From Poriferisodalis sp026713105 (lineage in GTDB: Bacteria > Actinomycetota > Acidimicrobiia > Acidimicrobiales > Poriferisodalaceae), in the NCBI GenBank assembly GCA_965115995.1, contig OZ220472.1, positions 1,922,001 through 1,986,000 on the forward strand: DNA of 64,000 nucleotides. Reading direction: 5' to 3'. Both the position numbers and the translations under genes were made by a program. Positions 9,253-18,587 of this stretch are shown piece by piece; positions within the stretch are counted from its first letter, which is position 1, and each line of letters opens with the position of its first letter. The notes beneath the pieces were generated by a model that saw nothing but the letters and a program-made list of their open reading frames with translations, was not told where the DNA came from and did not search any database.

Positions 9253-10641
9253 GTGAACGCAAGCCCGTACCCGGTGAACGGCGAGCGCCTGTGGCAAACG
9301 CTCCATTCCTTGGCAGAGATCGGGGCAACGGCGGCAGGCGGCGTGGCCCGGGTGGCGCTCACCGATGAGGATCGGGCGGGGCGTGACCAATTCGTGACCT
9401 GGGTGCGTGAGCTGGGCTGCACGGTGCACATCGATCAGATGGGCAACTTGTTCGCCCGCCGTGAGGGCAGCGATCCCGGGCGTGCACCAGTAGTGATCGG
9501 CAGCCACCTCGACAGCCAGCCCACCGGCGGCAAGTACGACGGCGCCTACGGCGTGATGGTGGGCCTCGAGGTGCTGCGCGTGCTCCACGACAACGACCTC
9601 ATCACCGCTGCCCCGGTCGAAGTGGTGTCGTGGACGAATGAGGAAGGGGCACGATTCCCTCCGGCAATGATCGGCTCCGGCGTCTATGCGGGGGCATTCA
9701 GCCTCGACGATGGACTGGCGGCGCCCGGAGTCGACGGCACCACGCTCGGTGGTGAGCTGGCTCGAATCGGCTACGCGGGCACCGAGCCATGCGGCGAGCC
9801 AACCAGTACCGAGCCATGCGGCGAGCCTGACGGCGCCGGCCGCCGACCGATCGGGCACTACATCGAACCGCACATCGAGCAGGGCCCGATCCTGGAGGCT
9901 GCCGGGGTAACGCTCGGCGCTGTCACCGGAGTGCAGGGCATCCGCTGGTACGACGTGTCAATCGAGGGGCAATCGGCGCACGCTGGCAGCACCCCGATGG
10001 AGCACCGCGCCGATGCCATGGTGGCCGCCGCCCGGCTGGTGTGCGAAGCCGACGAGATCGCGGCGCGCCGGGCACCAGAGGGGCGCGCCACGGTGGGCAC
10101 CCTGTCGGTCGGCACCGGTTCGCGCAACACCGTGGCGGGCTCGGTCTCGCTGACGGTGGATCTGCGCCATCCTGACGCCGCCGAGCTGGAAGCCATGCAC
10201 GACGAGCTGCTGGCTTTTGCCGACGGCCCGGCGTTCGGCCCGCAGCACAGCGCCGCATCGAGCGGCGTCAGGCAACACAGCGCCGCATCGAGCGGCGTCA
10301 GGCAACACAGCGCCGCGTCGAGCGACGTCAGGCAACACAGCGGGCGGTCGCTCCCCCGCCCCCAGATTGCTCCCATCTGGTACTCACCGCCGATCGTGTT
10401 CGATGCCACCGTCGTGGATGCCGTGCGACAGGGCGCTGTCGCGGCAGGTTTCGAGCCGGTCGACATCACGTCGGGTGCCGGCCACGATGCTTGCTACGTG
10501 TCCATGGTCGCGCCCACCGGGATGCTGTTCATCCCCTGCGCCGACGGCCTGTCGCACAACGAAGCCGAGTCGATCCTGCCGTCCCACGCCACGGCGGGCG
10601 CCCAGGCCACGCTGAACGCGGTGCTCGCGCTGGCTAAGTGA
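9253..10641 (+). CDS. M20-family amidase (N-carbamoyl-amino-acid hydrolase / allantoate amidohydrolase type)
   Basis: A zinc-dependent hydrolase that cleaves carbamoyl or ureido groups from amino acids; the exact substrate is not readable. Metal-site motifs are GSHLDSQPTGGKYDGAYGV, WTNEEGARFPPAM and SGAGHDACYVS with HNEAE near the C-terminus; IEPHIEQGPILE and GQSAHAGSTPM are family hallmarks. The GTG at 9253 is preceded by ggaggtga at a 6-base spacing, so it is preferred over upstream ATGs. 462 residues against a usual 400 to 420. The excess is two tandem-repeat inserts: residues about 177 to 192 (TEPCGEP twice) and about 332 to 370 (QHSAASSGVR three times). Its last 8 bases overlap the convergent gene. 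Confidence 0.88.
   Translation: MNASPYPVNGERLWQTLHSLAEIGATAAGGVARVALTDEDRAGRDQFVTWVRELGCTVHIDQMGNLFARREGSDPGRAPVVIGSHLDSQPTGGKYDGAYGVMVGLEVLRVLHDNDLITAAPVEVVSWTNEEGARFPPAMIGSGVYAGAFSLDDGLAAPGVDGTTLGGELARIGYAGTEPCGEPTSTEPCGEPDGAGRRPIGHYIEPHIEQGPILEAAGVTLGAVTGVQGIRWYDVSIEGQSAHAGSTPMEHRADAMVAAARLVCEADEIAARRAPEGRATVGTLSVGTGSRNTVAGSVSLTVDLRHPDAAELEAMHDELLAFADGPAFGPQHSAASSGVRQHSAASSGVRQHSAASSDVRQHSGRSLPRPQIAPIWYSPPIVFDATVVDAVRQGAVAAGFEPVDITSGAGHDACYVSMVAPTGMLFIPCADGLSHNEAESILPSHATAGAQATLNAVLALAK
9781..9827. repeat. 27-bp tandem repeat in the M20 amidase gene
   Basis: accgagccatgcggcgagcc occurs at 9781 and 9808 (27-bp period, 9 codons), coding TEPCGEP twice. In frame and between conserved blocks, so probably in a surface loop. 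Confidence 0.92.
10246..10345. repeat. 30-bp palindromic minisatellite in the M20 amidase gene (3 copies plus partial)
   Basis: Units start at 10246, 10276, 10306 and a decayed one at 10336. The core cacagcgccgcat-c-gagcggcg is the same as the gltB array core (4604-4722) apart from a G/C change in the loop and one C/T change. The array starts at codon position 1 here but position 3 in gltB, so the encoded peptides are unrelated. Confidence 0.95.
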
Positions 10642-11281
10642 GCTCGGCCAGCGATTGGCACTTGAGGATGGCCCGCGCAGATTGCTCCATGGCCGTCCAG
10701 CCGGGCTGATCGGCCACCTCGCCCCCCCAGCCCATCTGTGCCAAGCGGTGGGTGAGCCGCACGTCGCCGGCACCCGCGTCGGCCCGCGCGAGCCAGCCGG
10801 TGGCAGCCTGGACGTCGCGTACCGCCGACCGTCGAGTGTCAGTCCACAACTGTGGGTCAGCACCAGGCAGCGCGTCGGCGGGTACGGCCACGATCATCGC
10901 TCTGGCGGTGTTGCGCCAGTGTCGGGCAGTCTCGGTCGGCACCGCTGCAGGCCAAGTGCGCATCAGGCTGTGCTCGACGCTGCGGTCGTCGGGCGAAGCC
11001 CCGTCGACCGCGCTGATGTCGACCTTGCTGAGCCCCGCCGCCGCCGCTGTCGTAGCGCGCACATCGGGCCGGGGCGGCGACATCCGTTCCCGCAACTCGC
11101 CAAACGCCAGGGCGCCCTCGGGCCCGCTCGCCCAGGAAATGAAGTCGCTGCGTGCACGTGCCCGGAACATCGGCGATGCAAACGTGTGGGCCCACCATTC
11201 CACGGGCCGCAGCAAGTGGGCCATGCGGGGGTCATATTCCTCCCAGCTGCGAGCGTGCTCTTCCGACCGGAAGAGGTTCAT
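10634..11281 (-). CDS. Uncharacterised protein, possibly the C-terminal half of a split MerB-like protein
   Basis: 215 residues. The N-terminus, MNLFRSEEHARSWEEY, resembles the C-terminal block of alkylmercury-lyase (MerB) family proteins, where a similar 'FFxSxEHAxxW' stretch follows the catalytic region. The rest (WAHTFASPMFRARARSDFISW onward) I do not recognise. It starts 6 bases after the stop of the upstream MerB-like ORF in the same direction, so the two are probably co-translated and may be pieces of one ancestral gene. It converges on the M20 amidase gene with an 8-bp overlap. Confidence 0.6.
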   Translation of the reverse strand: MNLFRSEEHARSWEEYDPRMAHLLRPVEWWAHTFASPMFRARARSDFISWASGPEGALAFGELRERMSPPRPDVRATTAAAAGLSKVDISAVDGASPDDRSVEHSLMRTWPAAVPTETARHWRNTARAMIVAVPADALPGADPQLWTDTRRSAVRDVQAATGWLARADAGAGDVRLTHRLAQMGWGGEVADQPGWTAMEQSARAILKCQSLAELT

Positions 11282-11287
11282 GCCCGC

Positions 11288-11779
11288 TCAGCGGAACGGC
11301 CGGCTTGCGGCGTCGCCTCCCACCATGCTGCGGGTGTAGCCGACCATGGTCGGCGGTGCGATCGAGGTGATTTCCTCGTTGCGCATCACGATCCGCAGCG
11401 GATCGCCCCCCAGCAGACACGGCGCATCCACCGTGACAGTCCGGCCCGGAAACAGCCAGCGGCACGCCAGGGCCTCGAAGCCGCACTGGGCAAACCAGCG
11501 CTGCTCGCCGTCGACGCTCACCCGGTATTGGGTGGGCTGGTTGTTGAACGGCGGGAACGACGCGATGTAGTCGGTGCCCGGATGAAGCCAGCCGGGCGTG
11601 AGATCGATGATCCTCGTGATGACCGACTTGGCGCGCATCGGCTCGATGCCCAGCGTCTTCGCCAATTCTGCATAGTGCGGCGCGACGCCAGTGGCAACGA
11701 TCTCGCTCATGATCGCGGCGTATGCCGCGTCAAGTTCGTCCAGCGGGATCTGCTCGGGATCATTCAGGTTGGACGCCAT
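11288..11779 (-). CDS. Alkylmercury lyase (MerB)-like protein
   Basis: 163 residues: a helical N-terminal region (helix-turn-helix-like, as in MerB) and a core WFAQCGFEALACRWLF followed by VTVDAPCLLGGDPLRI, matching the MerB pattern WCAxDxL...SPCxxTG. In MerB the catalytic set is Cys-x2-Asp plus a second Cys; here the Asp position is Glu (C-G-F-E), and I see no equivalent of the second catalytic Cys near the C-terminus. True organomercurial lyase activity is therefore doubtful, and no merA or merR is nearby. The start is the ATG at 11779. Confidence 0.6.
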   Translation of the reverse strand: MASNLNDPEQIPLDELDAAYAAIMSEIVATGVAPHYAELAKTLGIEPMRAKSVITRIIDLTPGWLHPGTDYIASFPPFNNQPTQYRVSVDGEQRWFAQCGFEALACRWLFPGRTVTVDAPCLLGGDPLRIVMRNEEITSIAPPTMVGYTRSMVGGDAASRPFR

Positions 11780-11950
11780 GGCGCGACTGTAGGACGCAGT
11801 TCTGAAACTCGTCGTACAACTTAGATCTAATAGTCCGAACTATCAGAAATTTCGATGATTCGGGACCACTGAATCGCACCCAACTGGGGTACTCCTGTCG
11901 AGTTGCACGCCGTCGGCGGCGGCACACACATCTCATCTCAGGAGAGCCTG

Positions 11951-14900
11951 TTGCCCGAGGCATACACACCGGCATCCCGCCGCCCCGGCAGGCGCATTGA
12001 CGCGCTTGCGCGGGCAGCTGCGGCCAGACACTGGCGGCGTGCATACGCGCTCGCCGCTGCCCTCGTCGCTGCTTCCACGCTGGCAGTCGTCTCGCCTGCG
12101 GCAACCGGGGCCGCGTCCGCTCAGGCAACGGTGCCGCTAGACGCGTCGTGTGCCGAGCTCAATGCCATTGTCGGGCGGCCAACGAACGCCTCCATCGTTC
12201 GTCAAGGCATCCAATTCGTCAGTGACTCCGGGACCCAGGTCGGCCCAGGCTCGGACAACCGCTACAGCAGCGGCGAAACCATCCGCATCCAAGTGAAGCT
12301 CAACCTGAACGCCCGCTGGGGCACTCGCGACGACCTCTACGACGAGGCGCAAGCGCTGCACGTCGCCTTCATGCTGGGCGACACCGAGAAACAGGCCTTG
12401 GCGACCCCGGTCGAAGGCGAGGACTCGAATCTCCTGGCGTTCGAATACACGCTCGAATCCGACGACGGAACCCATAGCGCCGGCAACGTGTGGATCCCTG
12501 AGAATTCAGTCGTTGCCAATGAGTTCGCTGCCACATTCGGCAGCGACGCTCCCTACGACGACGGCGCGCCGCATCAATTCATCAGCGGTGCGTGCGGCGG
12601 TGCGAACGTACGGCACCCAGCGGTGTTTCATCCTCGTTCGACCGGCTCGCCGACCGTCATCAGCAAGCCCAAGATCATGAGCGAACCGCTCGACGGCGAC
12701 ACCTACTACCAAGGCGAGAAGATCTGGGTGCGGGTCGAGTACAGCGAGCCGGTCACGGTACGAGGCACGCCGCTGCTGAGGCTGCGCTTCGGCAGCGACG
12801 CCGAAACAAGCCCCGTCTACCGCAACGCCCGCTACGTCTCCGCGCACACTGCCAACGAATCGTCGCTGCCGCGCCCTCCCGATGACCCGCGGCGACGATC
12901 CAGCACGACCCGACTGCTCTTCGAGTACGAAGTGGAGGGCGGCAACAACCCCGACAGCGATCCCGACGGCATCAGCATCGACTGGGGTCTTCTGAGCGGG
13001 GGCTCGATCAGCGCCCAGAACGGTGTCGGTGCAACCCTGCGCCACGACGGCCTGGCGGCACGATCCGAGGCCGATGCTCACGAGGGGGGCGACCCGACGG
13101 TTGCCGAGCACCGCGTGGACGGCAGTCGCGGCCCCAAGACATCACAAGAACTGCGCGACGTGGGCAGCCCGGCGCACGTCTTGAGCTATGCGACCCGCGT
13201 CGTCAGCGAGTCCGCCAGCGGCACGGCGCTCCATGCGGGCGAGTACGTCGTGGTTCGGGCCGAGTTCAGCGAGGCAGTCGTCGTCAACGACACCCGGCTC
13301 GAGCTGCCCATCGAGTTCTTCAACTGCTACACAGCGGACTTCGATCATCGATCACAACTCTCCGGCACTGCGCTCGAGGACTACGAAGGCGAACTCGAGG
13401 CGCTCGGGTGCTGGGATGTCGGCACCGCTACCAAGAAGAGCCCCACGACGAAGTACGCGAAGTACCTCTCTGGTTCGGGGCACACGCGGCTGCTGTTCTC
13501 CTACGAGATCGGTTCGGACGATCAGGACCGCGACGGCCTCATCGTGCCGAGTGGCGAGTTCACCTACGACGGCGGCAAGGAGATCACCTTGACCGTCCAG
13601 GACGCCATCATCGCTGCCGACGACAACGGGACGCTGCATGTCCACTACTCGGACGTCTTCGAGAAGCCGCTGAAGTACCAGCGAGTCAACGGCGCAGCCG
13701 TCGACGGCCCACCGAACGTCGTGGCGATCGACATCGTCAGCGATCCGAACGCCGTCGACAACGACCCCATTGACACCTATGAACTCGACGACACGGTCCG
13801 GGTGAGGGTGACGTTCAATCAGAAAGTCCTGGTCAGCGGAGAGCCGAAGCTGAGCCTCCATCTGGCGAGCGGCCCCCAAGACGCGACATTCGTCGAGGGC
13901 AGCGATTCGAAACTGCTGCTGTTCGACTACACCGTCGAAGCAGGCGACAGAGAACCGAACGGCATCAGGATCCAACGGGACAGCCTGAGGCTCGAGGGCG
14001 CCAGGATCATCGCGGTTGACGACGGGGCGAACGCTTCGCTGGGCCATCGCTCGATCGGCACCCAGAGCGGACACAAGGTCGACGCCAAGGCGCCCGCTAT
14101 CACCGGCCTGCGCATCGTCAGCAGTCCGCCGAATGGGGGCAGCTACTACGGCGTCGGCTCCGACATCGATATCGGGGTGACCTATGACGAGGCAGTGGTC
14201 GTCTCGGGCGGAACCCCGGCGCTCGACTTCGAAGTCGGCACAGCCACCAGAACCGCCTACTACAGCCAGGAGGCCAGCGCCGCGGACAACGACGACCGCA
14301 CGATCGTCTTCCGCTATACCGTCGCGGCGAGCGACAGCGACAGCGACGGCATCCGTGTGCCCGACCCCGAGATTGTCGGCGGCACGATTACCGATGTCAC
14401 TCCCGGCTCGGTTCGGATCCTTGCCGACCGGGATCACACGCCGTTGGGAACCCAGTCCCGCCACAGAGTCGAGACCGACCCGCCGGAGGTCCTATCCGCA
14501 GCCGGTTCGGTGGCGATCACCTCACGGGGCACCGGCACCGCGGGCAAGTACCTTGCCGACGACACGATCAGGGTGACGGTGATCTTCGATGAGATCGTCT
14601 ACGTCGACGACGGCAGCGGCAACGCCAAGCCGTACCTCGAGATCGACATCGGAGGCGCCACCGCACAGGCGAGCTACGCGAGCGGCAGCGGTGCCCACAA
14701 TCGCCGGCTGGCGTTCGCCTACATCGTCCCCGAAGGCCTCGAAGACACCGACGGCATCGAGGTCATCGACAACTCCCTGGCTTTCGGTGGCGGTGACATC
14801 ACCGACCGTGCCGGCAACCGGGCGATCCTCGATCACGAAGCCGTCGACGGTGTCAGTGGCAATGCCAACACCCACACGGTCGACTCGATCGTGCCCACGA

Positions 14901-17900
14901 TCTCGCCGTCGGACATCAGCATCACCAGTGATCCGCCGAACGGCCGAGACACCTACGGTCTGGGCGACACGATCACGTTCAGTGTGAGATTCAGCGAGGA
15001 CGTGACGGTCAACGGCACCGCGCAGCTGCGGTTCCAGATCGGCGACGACCAGACCAATCCGGCTGGCAACAATCGGCGTGCGGTTGCCCGGTCCACGAGC
15101 CTGTCCCCAGGCTGCGCCGAAGATGACTCCTCCGCCTGCAGGCTGACGTTCAGGTACACAGTCACCTCGGCCGACGACGACAACGACGGCATCAGCATCG
15201 ACCTCGACACCGTCCTCTCCGAACCCGAGACCACTGCCATCACGGGCACCATCAAGGACCGCACCGGCAACAGGGCCAATCTCAGCCACAACTCGCTCGC
15301 CGACGATGACCGTCACCAGGTGGATGCGCAACCGCCGCGCGTCAGCAAGGTCGAGATCACCTCGGTCGGGCAACAGCACAACGACACGTACAAGCTCGGC
15401 GACGCCGTCGTCGTCCGCGTCACCTTCGACGACCCCATCGAAGTAGACCTCGACGACGAGGACTCGGACCTCGATGACGATCCGCGGGTGGCGCTGCGGA
15501 TCCGCTCAGGCACCAAGTACGCAGACTACGAATCGGGCGGCACCTCCTCGGGCGACGACACGCTGATCTTCCGCTACATCGTCTCCGACGACGATCTCGA
15601 CCTCGACGGCATCGGTATCCCCGCGAACGCGCTCCGGCGACAACACGCGACGCTGACTGACTCGCAAAGAAACGCCGCCTCGTTGAGCCACCGGCCACTG
15701 GCCGACGCTCTCAACCAGAAGGTCGACGGCGTGCCGCCCACGGTCACCGGCCGCCCGAGAATCCTGCTCGACCCGCCCGAGTACGGCCCGCCGAACTACC
15801 GCTCACCGCACAACAACCGCTACTACGGCGAGAGTTCTGCCATCGTCGTGGAGCTCGGCTTCAGCGAGCCGATCGTTGTCACCTCCCGAACCCCTGCCGT
15901 CAAGCTGAACCTCGGTGACGAAGCGCCCTATGAGACGCCCGCAGCCCTCTGGGACGGTCAGTCGCATGAGCTCTCTGCCGGCCTCGACATGCTGAGGTTC
16001 GAGTACACCGTCGCCGACGGCGACGAAGACAACTCCGGCGTCGGCGTCGAGGAGAACAGCCTGAGCGGCAACATCACCGACCTGGTCGGCAACACTCCTG
16101 TGCTGACGGCGGACGGCACCATTGCGCACAGCAAGCTGGGTCCACAGGTGAATCACAAGGTCGAGACCACGAACCCGACGGTGACGAGTGTGGAGATCGA
16201 CGAACCTCCCGACGACGACACCTTCCGCGAAGGCGACGCTGTCATGGTCACCGTCGCATTCAGCGAGAGAGTCGTGGTCACCGGCAGCCCGACCGTTGAC
16301 GTCGACCTGGACACCGGAGGCGGAGCCGCTTCGTACATGAGCGGCAGCGGGACCGACGAGCTCGTCTTCACCTACGGGGTCGACAGCGCTGACCGCGATT
16401 CGGCGGGCGGGATCAACGCGAGCAATCTCACCTTGGACTCCGGCGAGTTCATCACCGACCTGGCCCACAATGACGCCGACCTTGCCCTCGACGGTGTCGT
16501 GACCAACACCCACAGGGTGGATGGCAGCCAAATGTCGGATCGCCCCTTCGTCGTCAACGCTGGACTCAGAATCACGAGCAACCCCGCCAAGCTCGGCACC
16601 TACCGCGGCGGCGAGGACATCGAGGTCGAAGTGACGTTCAGCGAGGCGGTGCGCGTCACCGGGCGCCCCTCGGTGCCGATCACGATCGGAACCGCCACTG
16701 CGAATGCCAAGTACACGTCTGGGAGCGGCTCGACGAAGCTCGTGTTCCGCTACACGGTAAACAGCGGTGACGGAGTCCGCCAGGTCGAGGACAGCGACGA
16801 CGACGGCATCAGCATCCATCCCGTCAGCATCGAGCTGAACAACGGCACGATCGTTGCTGCGGGCCCTGACGGTGACGCAGCACGGCTGCTGCTGCGAGGA
16901 CTTGACGGCTACAGCGGCCAGTCCGAGCAGAAAGTCGACGGGGTGGGACCGCGAGTAGCACGCGCCCTGCGCATCACGAGCGATCCGAATCTTGACAGCA
17001 ACGACCCGCCGGACACCTACGAGGCTGACGATGACACCGTCATCGAGGTCGAAGTCGAGTTCGACCAAGCCGTGCTCGTCGGGACGCCGAGGCTCGCCAT
17101 CAAGATCGGGGCTCGCAGCAGACTCGCGACGCTGAGGGCCCCGGCGGCGATCGACGACCTCTCCGACACCACCGTTCTCACCTTCATCTACACCGTGCGA
17201 GTCGGCGACCAGGACTTGCTCGACGGCATCAGCATCGATGACGACAGCCTGAGCGGCACGATCACCGATCTCGTCGGCAACCGCGCACATCTCGACCATC
17301 ACGGGCTGCTCGACAATGCCAGTCACCTCGTCGACGGCGGGGGCGGCAGCACCGGCGGGGGCGGCGGCAGCAGCACCGGCGGCAGCAGCACGGGCGGGGG
17401 CGGCAGCGGCGGCGGGGGTGGTGGCGGCGGCGGTAGCAGCGTCAGGCTCTCCACGATCCGCGTTGAACGCATCGGTGGTGTGGACCGCTACGAGACCGCG
17501 AAGCTCATCGCCGAGCGCTACGTGCGCGAGATCGGACGGGACGGGACCCGGCCGCTGGCCGAACGCAGGGTGACCACGGTGGTCATCGCGTCGGGCAGGG
17601 CCTTCCCCGACGCACTCACCGCATCAGCGCTGGCGGGGTCGCCGCTGAGCCCGATTGCCCTGGCCGGTCCCGGTCTGGCTGGCTCAGCCAGGGCGCCGCT
17701 GCTGTTGACCGAGCCTGACGAGCTGACCGGATTCACACGCGAATTCCTGGTCGAGAACGAAATCGAGCAGGTGTACATCGTGGGCGGTCGCGCCGCGGTC
17801 TCGAACGATGTTCAGGCAGCGATCGCAGCCCTGCCATCGGTGATCAGCGTGATGCGCTTCGGCGGAGCAGACCGCTACGCCACCTCCGTTGCGATCGCCT

Positions 17901-18541
17901 CCGAGGTGACCGCCACGACCGGTGGGGCTGCGGAATTCTGCGGCACCACGCTCGCAACGGCGTTGCTCGCTGTCGGCACGGAATTTGCCGATGCGCTGGC
18001 GCTCTCACCCATCGCCGCCAGAGGACCGCACCCGTTGTTGCTGACCGAGCGAGACTCGCTTCCTGCCAGCGTGCGCGCGTTCCTCATCGCATCAGTTGCC
18101 GACCGCAGCATCTCCCAGATCATCGTGGCCGGTGGTCCCAGCGCCGTCTCCGATGACGTCCTCGCCGAGCTCACCGAAATGGGCCTCACCGTCGTCCGCA
18201 TCGGCGGTGCGGACCGCTACGACACAGCAGTCCGCATAGCGAGCTACGCACTGCGAGCAGGGGCCGACGGCATCGGATCATGTCTCGACAACAACCGGAT
18301 CGCGCTCGCCACTGGTGTCGTCTACGCCGACGGGCTGGCGGCCGGCCCGCTGATGGCCCACCTCGGGGGCGCAAGCATCCTGCTCGAACCCGGTGACCTG
18401 CCGCCCCTCGTCGGCGACTTCCTGGCGTGGTACCGACTCGATCACGAGAACTTGACCCTCACGGTGTTCGGCGGTTACCAGGCGCTGTCGTACAGTGTCG
18501 TGCGGCTTGCCAGAATCGCTGCAGCACGCGGTCTCGGGTAG
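11951..18541 (+). CDS. Giant exported surface protein: 12 Ig-like repeats plus three CWB2 cell-wall-binding repeats
   Basis: TTG at 11951 is preceded by aggaga at 5 bases; an in-frame TTG at 11903 has none. 2196 residues. A long signal peptide (arginine-rich start, then ALAAALVAASTLAVVSPA) is followed by about 12 divergent beta-rich repeats of 110 to 160 residues. Each has the pattern I(T/V)SDP...DTYxLGDxIxVxVxFSExVxVxGxPxL, a YTV-x4-D-x-D-x-D-GI core and a GTITD-x2-GN-x4-L tail, rich in Asp and possibly calcium-binding. A Gly/Ser linker occupies residues about 1796 to 1830. Three CWB2 repeats follow, starting RIGGVDRYETA, RFGGADRYATS and RIGGADRYDTA, each with VxIVGG/AVS-type ends. Probably an adhesin or S-layer-type protein held on the wall by CWB2. 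Confidence 0.88.
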   Translation: MPEAYTPASRRPGRRIDALARAAAARHWRRAYALAAALVAASTLAVVSPAATGAASAQATVPLDASCAELNAIVGRPTNASIVRQGIQFVSDSGTQVGPGSDNRYSSGETIRIQVKLNLNARWGTRDDLYDEAQALHVAFMLGDTEKQALATPVEGEDSNLLAFEYTLESDDGTHSAGNVWIPENSVVANEFAATFGSDAPYDDGAPHQFISGACGGANVRHPAVFHPRSTGSPTVISKPKIMSEPLDGDTYYQGEKIWVRVEYSEPVTVRGTPLLRLRFGSDAETSPVYRNARYVSAHTANESSLPRPPDDPRRRSSTTRLLFEYEVEGGNNPDSDPDGISIDWGLLSGGSISAQNGVGATLRHDGLAARSEADAHEGGDPTVAEHRVDGSRGPKTSQELRDVGSPAHVLSYATRVVSESASGTALHAGEYVVVRAEFSEAVVVNDTRLELPIEFFNCYTADFDHRSQLSGTALEDYEGELEALGCWDVGTATKKSPTTKYAKYLSGSGHTRLLFSYEIGSDDQDRDGLIVPSGEFTYDGGKEITLTVQDAIIAADDNGTLHVHYSDVFEKPLKYQRVNGAAVDGPPNVVAIDIVSDPNAVDNDPIDTYELDDTVRVRVTFNQKVLVSGEPKLSLHLASGPQDATFVEGSDSKLLLFDYTVEAGDREPNGIRIQRDSLRLEGARIIAVDDGANASLGHRSIGTQSGHKVDAKAPAITGLRIVSSPPNGGSYYGVGSDIDIGVTYDEAVVVSGGTPALDFEVGTATRTAYYSQEASAADNDDRTIVFRYTVAASDSDSDGIRVPDPEIVGGTITDVTPGSVRILADRDHTPLGTQSRHRVETDPPEVLSAAGSVAITSRGTGTAGKYLADDTIRVTVIFDEIVYVDDGSGNAKPYLEIDIGGATAQASYASGSGAHNRRLAFAYIVPEGLEDTDGIEVIDNSLAFGGGDITDRAGNRAILDHEAVDGVSGNANTHTVDSIVPTISPSDISITSDPPNGRDTYGLGDTITFSVRFSEDVTVNGTAQLRFQIGDDQTNPAGNNRRAVARSTSLSPGCAEDDSSACRLTFRYTVTSADDDNDGISIDLDTVLSEPETTAITGTIKDRTGNRANLSHNSLADDDRHQVDAQPPRVSKVEITSVGQQHNDTYKLGDAVVVRVTFDDPIEVDLDDEDSDLDDDPRVALRIRSGTKYADYESGGTSSGDDTLIFRYIVSDDDLDLDGIGIPANALRRQHATLTDSQRNAASLSHRPLADALNQKVDGVPPTVTGRPRILLDPPEYGPPNYRSPHNNRYYGESSAIVVELGFSEPIVVTSRTPAVKLNLGDEAPYETPAALWDGQSHELSAGLDMLRFEYTVADGDEDNSGVGVEENSLSGNITDLVGNTPVLTADGTIAHSKLGPQVNHKVETTNPTVTSVEIDEPPDDDTFREGDAVMVTVAFSERVVVTGSPTVDVDLDTGGGAASYMSGSGTDELVFTYGVDSADRDSAGGINASNLTLDSGEFITDLAHNDADLALDGVVTNTHRVDGSQMSDRPFVVNAGLRITSNPAKLGTYRGGEDIEVEVTFSEAVRVTGRPSVPITIGTATANAKYTSGSGSTKLVFRYTVNSGDGVRQVEDSDDDGISIHPVSIELNNGTIVAAGPDGDAARLLLRGLDGYSGQSEQKVDGVGPRVARALRITSDPNLDSNDPPDTYEADDDTVIEVEVEFDQAVLVGTPRLAIKIGARSRLATLRAPAAIDDLSDTTVLTFIYTVRVGDQDLLDGISIDDDSLSGTITDLVGNRAHLDHHGLLDNASHLVDGGGGSTGGGGGSSTGGSSTGGGGSGGGGGGGGGSSVRLSTIRVERIGGVDRYETAKLIAERYVREIGRDGTRPLAERRVTTVVIASGRAFPDALTASALAGSPLSPIALAGPGLAGSARAPLLLTEPDELTGFTREFLVENEIEQVYIVGGRAAVSNDVQAAIAALPSVISVMRFGGADRYATSVAIASEVTATTGGAAEFCGTTLATALLAVGTEFADALALSPIAARGPHPLLLTERDSLPASVRAFLIASVADRSISQIIVAGGPSAVSDDVLAELTEMGLTVVRIGGADRYDTAVRIASYALRAGADGIGSCLDNNRIALATGVVYADGLAAGPLMAHLGGASILLEPGDLPPLVGDFLAWYRLDHENLTLTVFGGYQALSYSVVRLARIAAARGLG

Positions 18542-18587
18542 CGCACCGCCGCACTCGGCTCCTGCGGGTCCCAAGTAGCTTGCGCCC

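Noticed and set aside
13352..14464. Long minus-strand frames inside the giant surface protein gene (also 15803-17326)
   Set aside because: Arise from third-position GC bias and repeated GAC/GTC codons; no domain or ribosome site.
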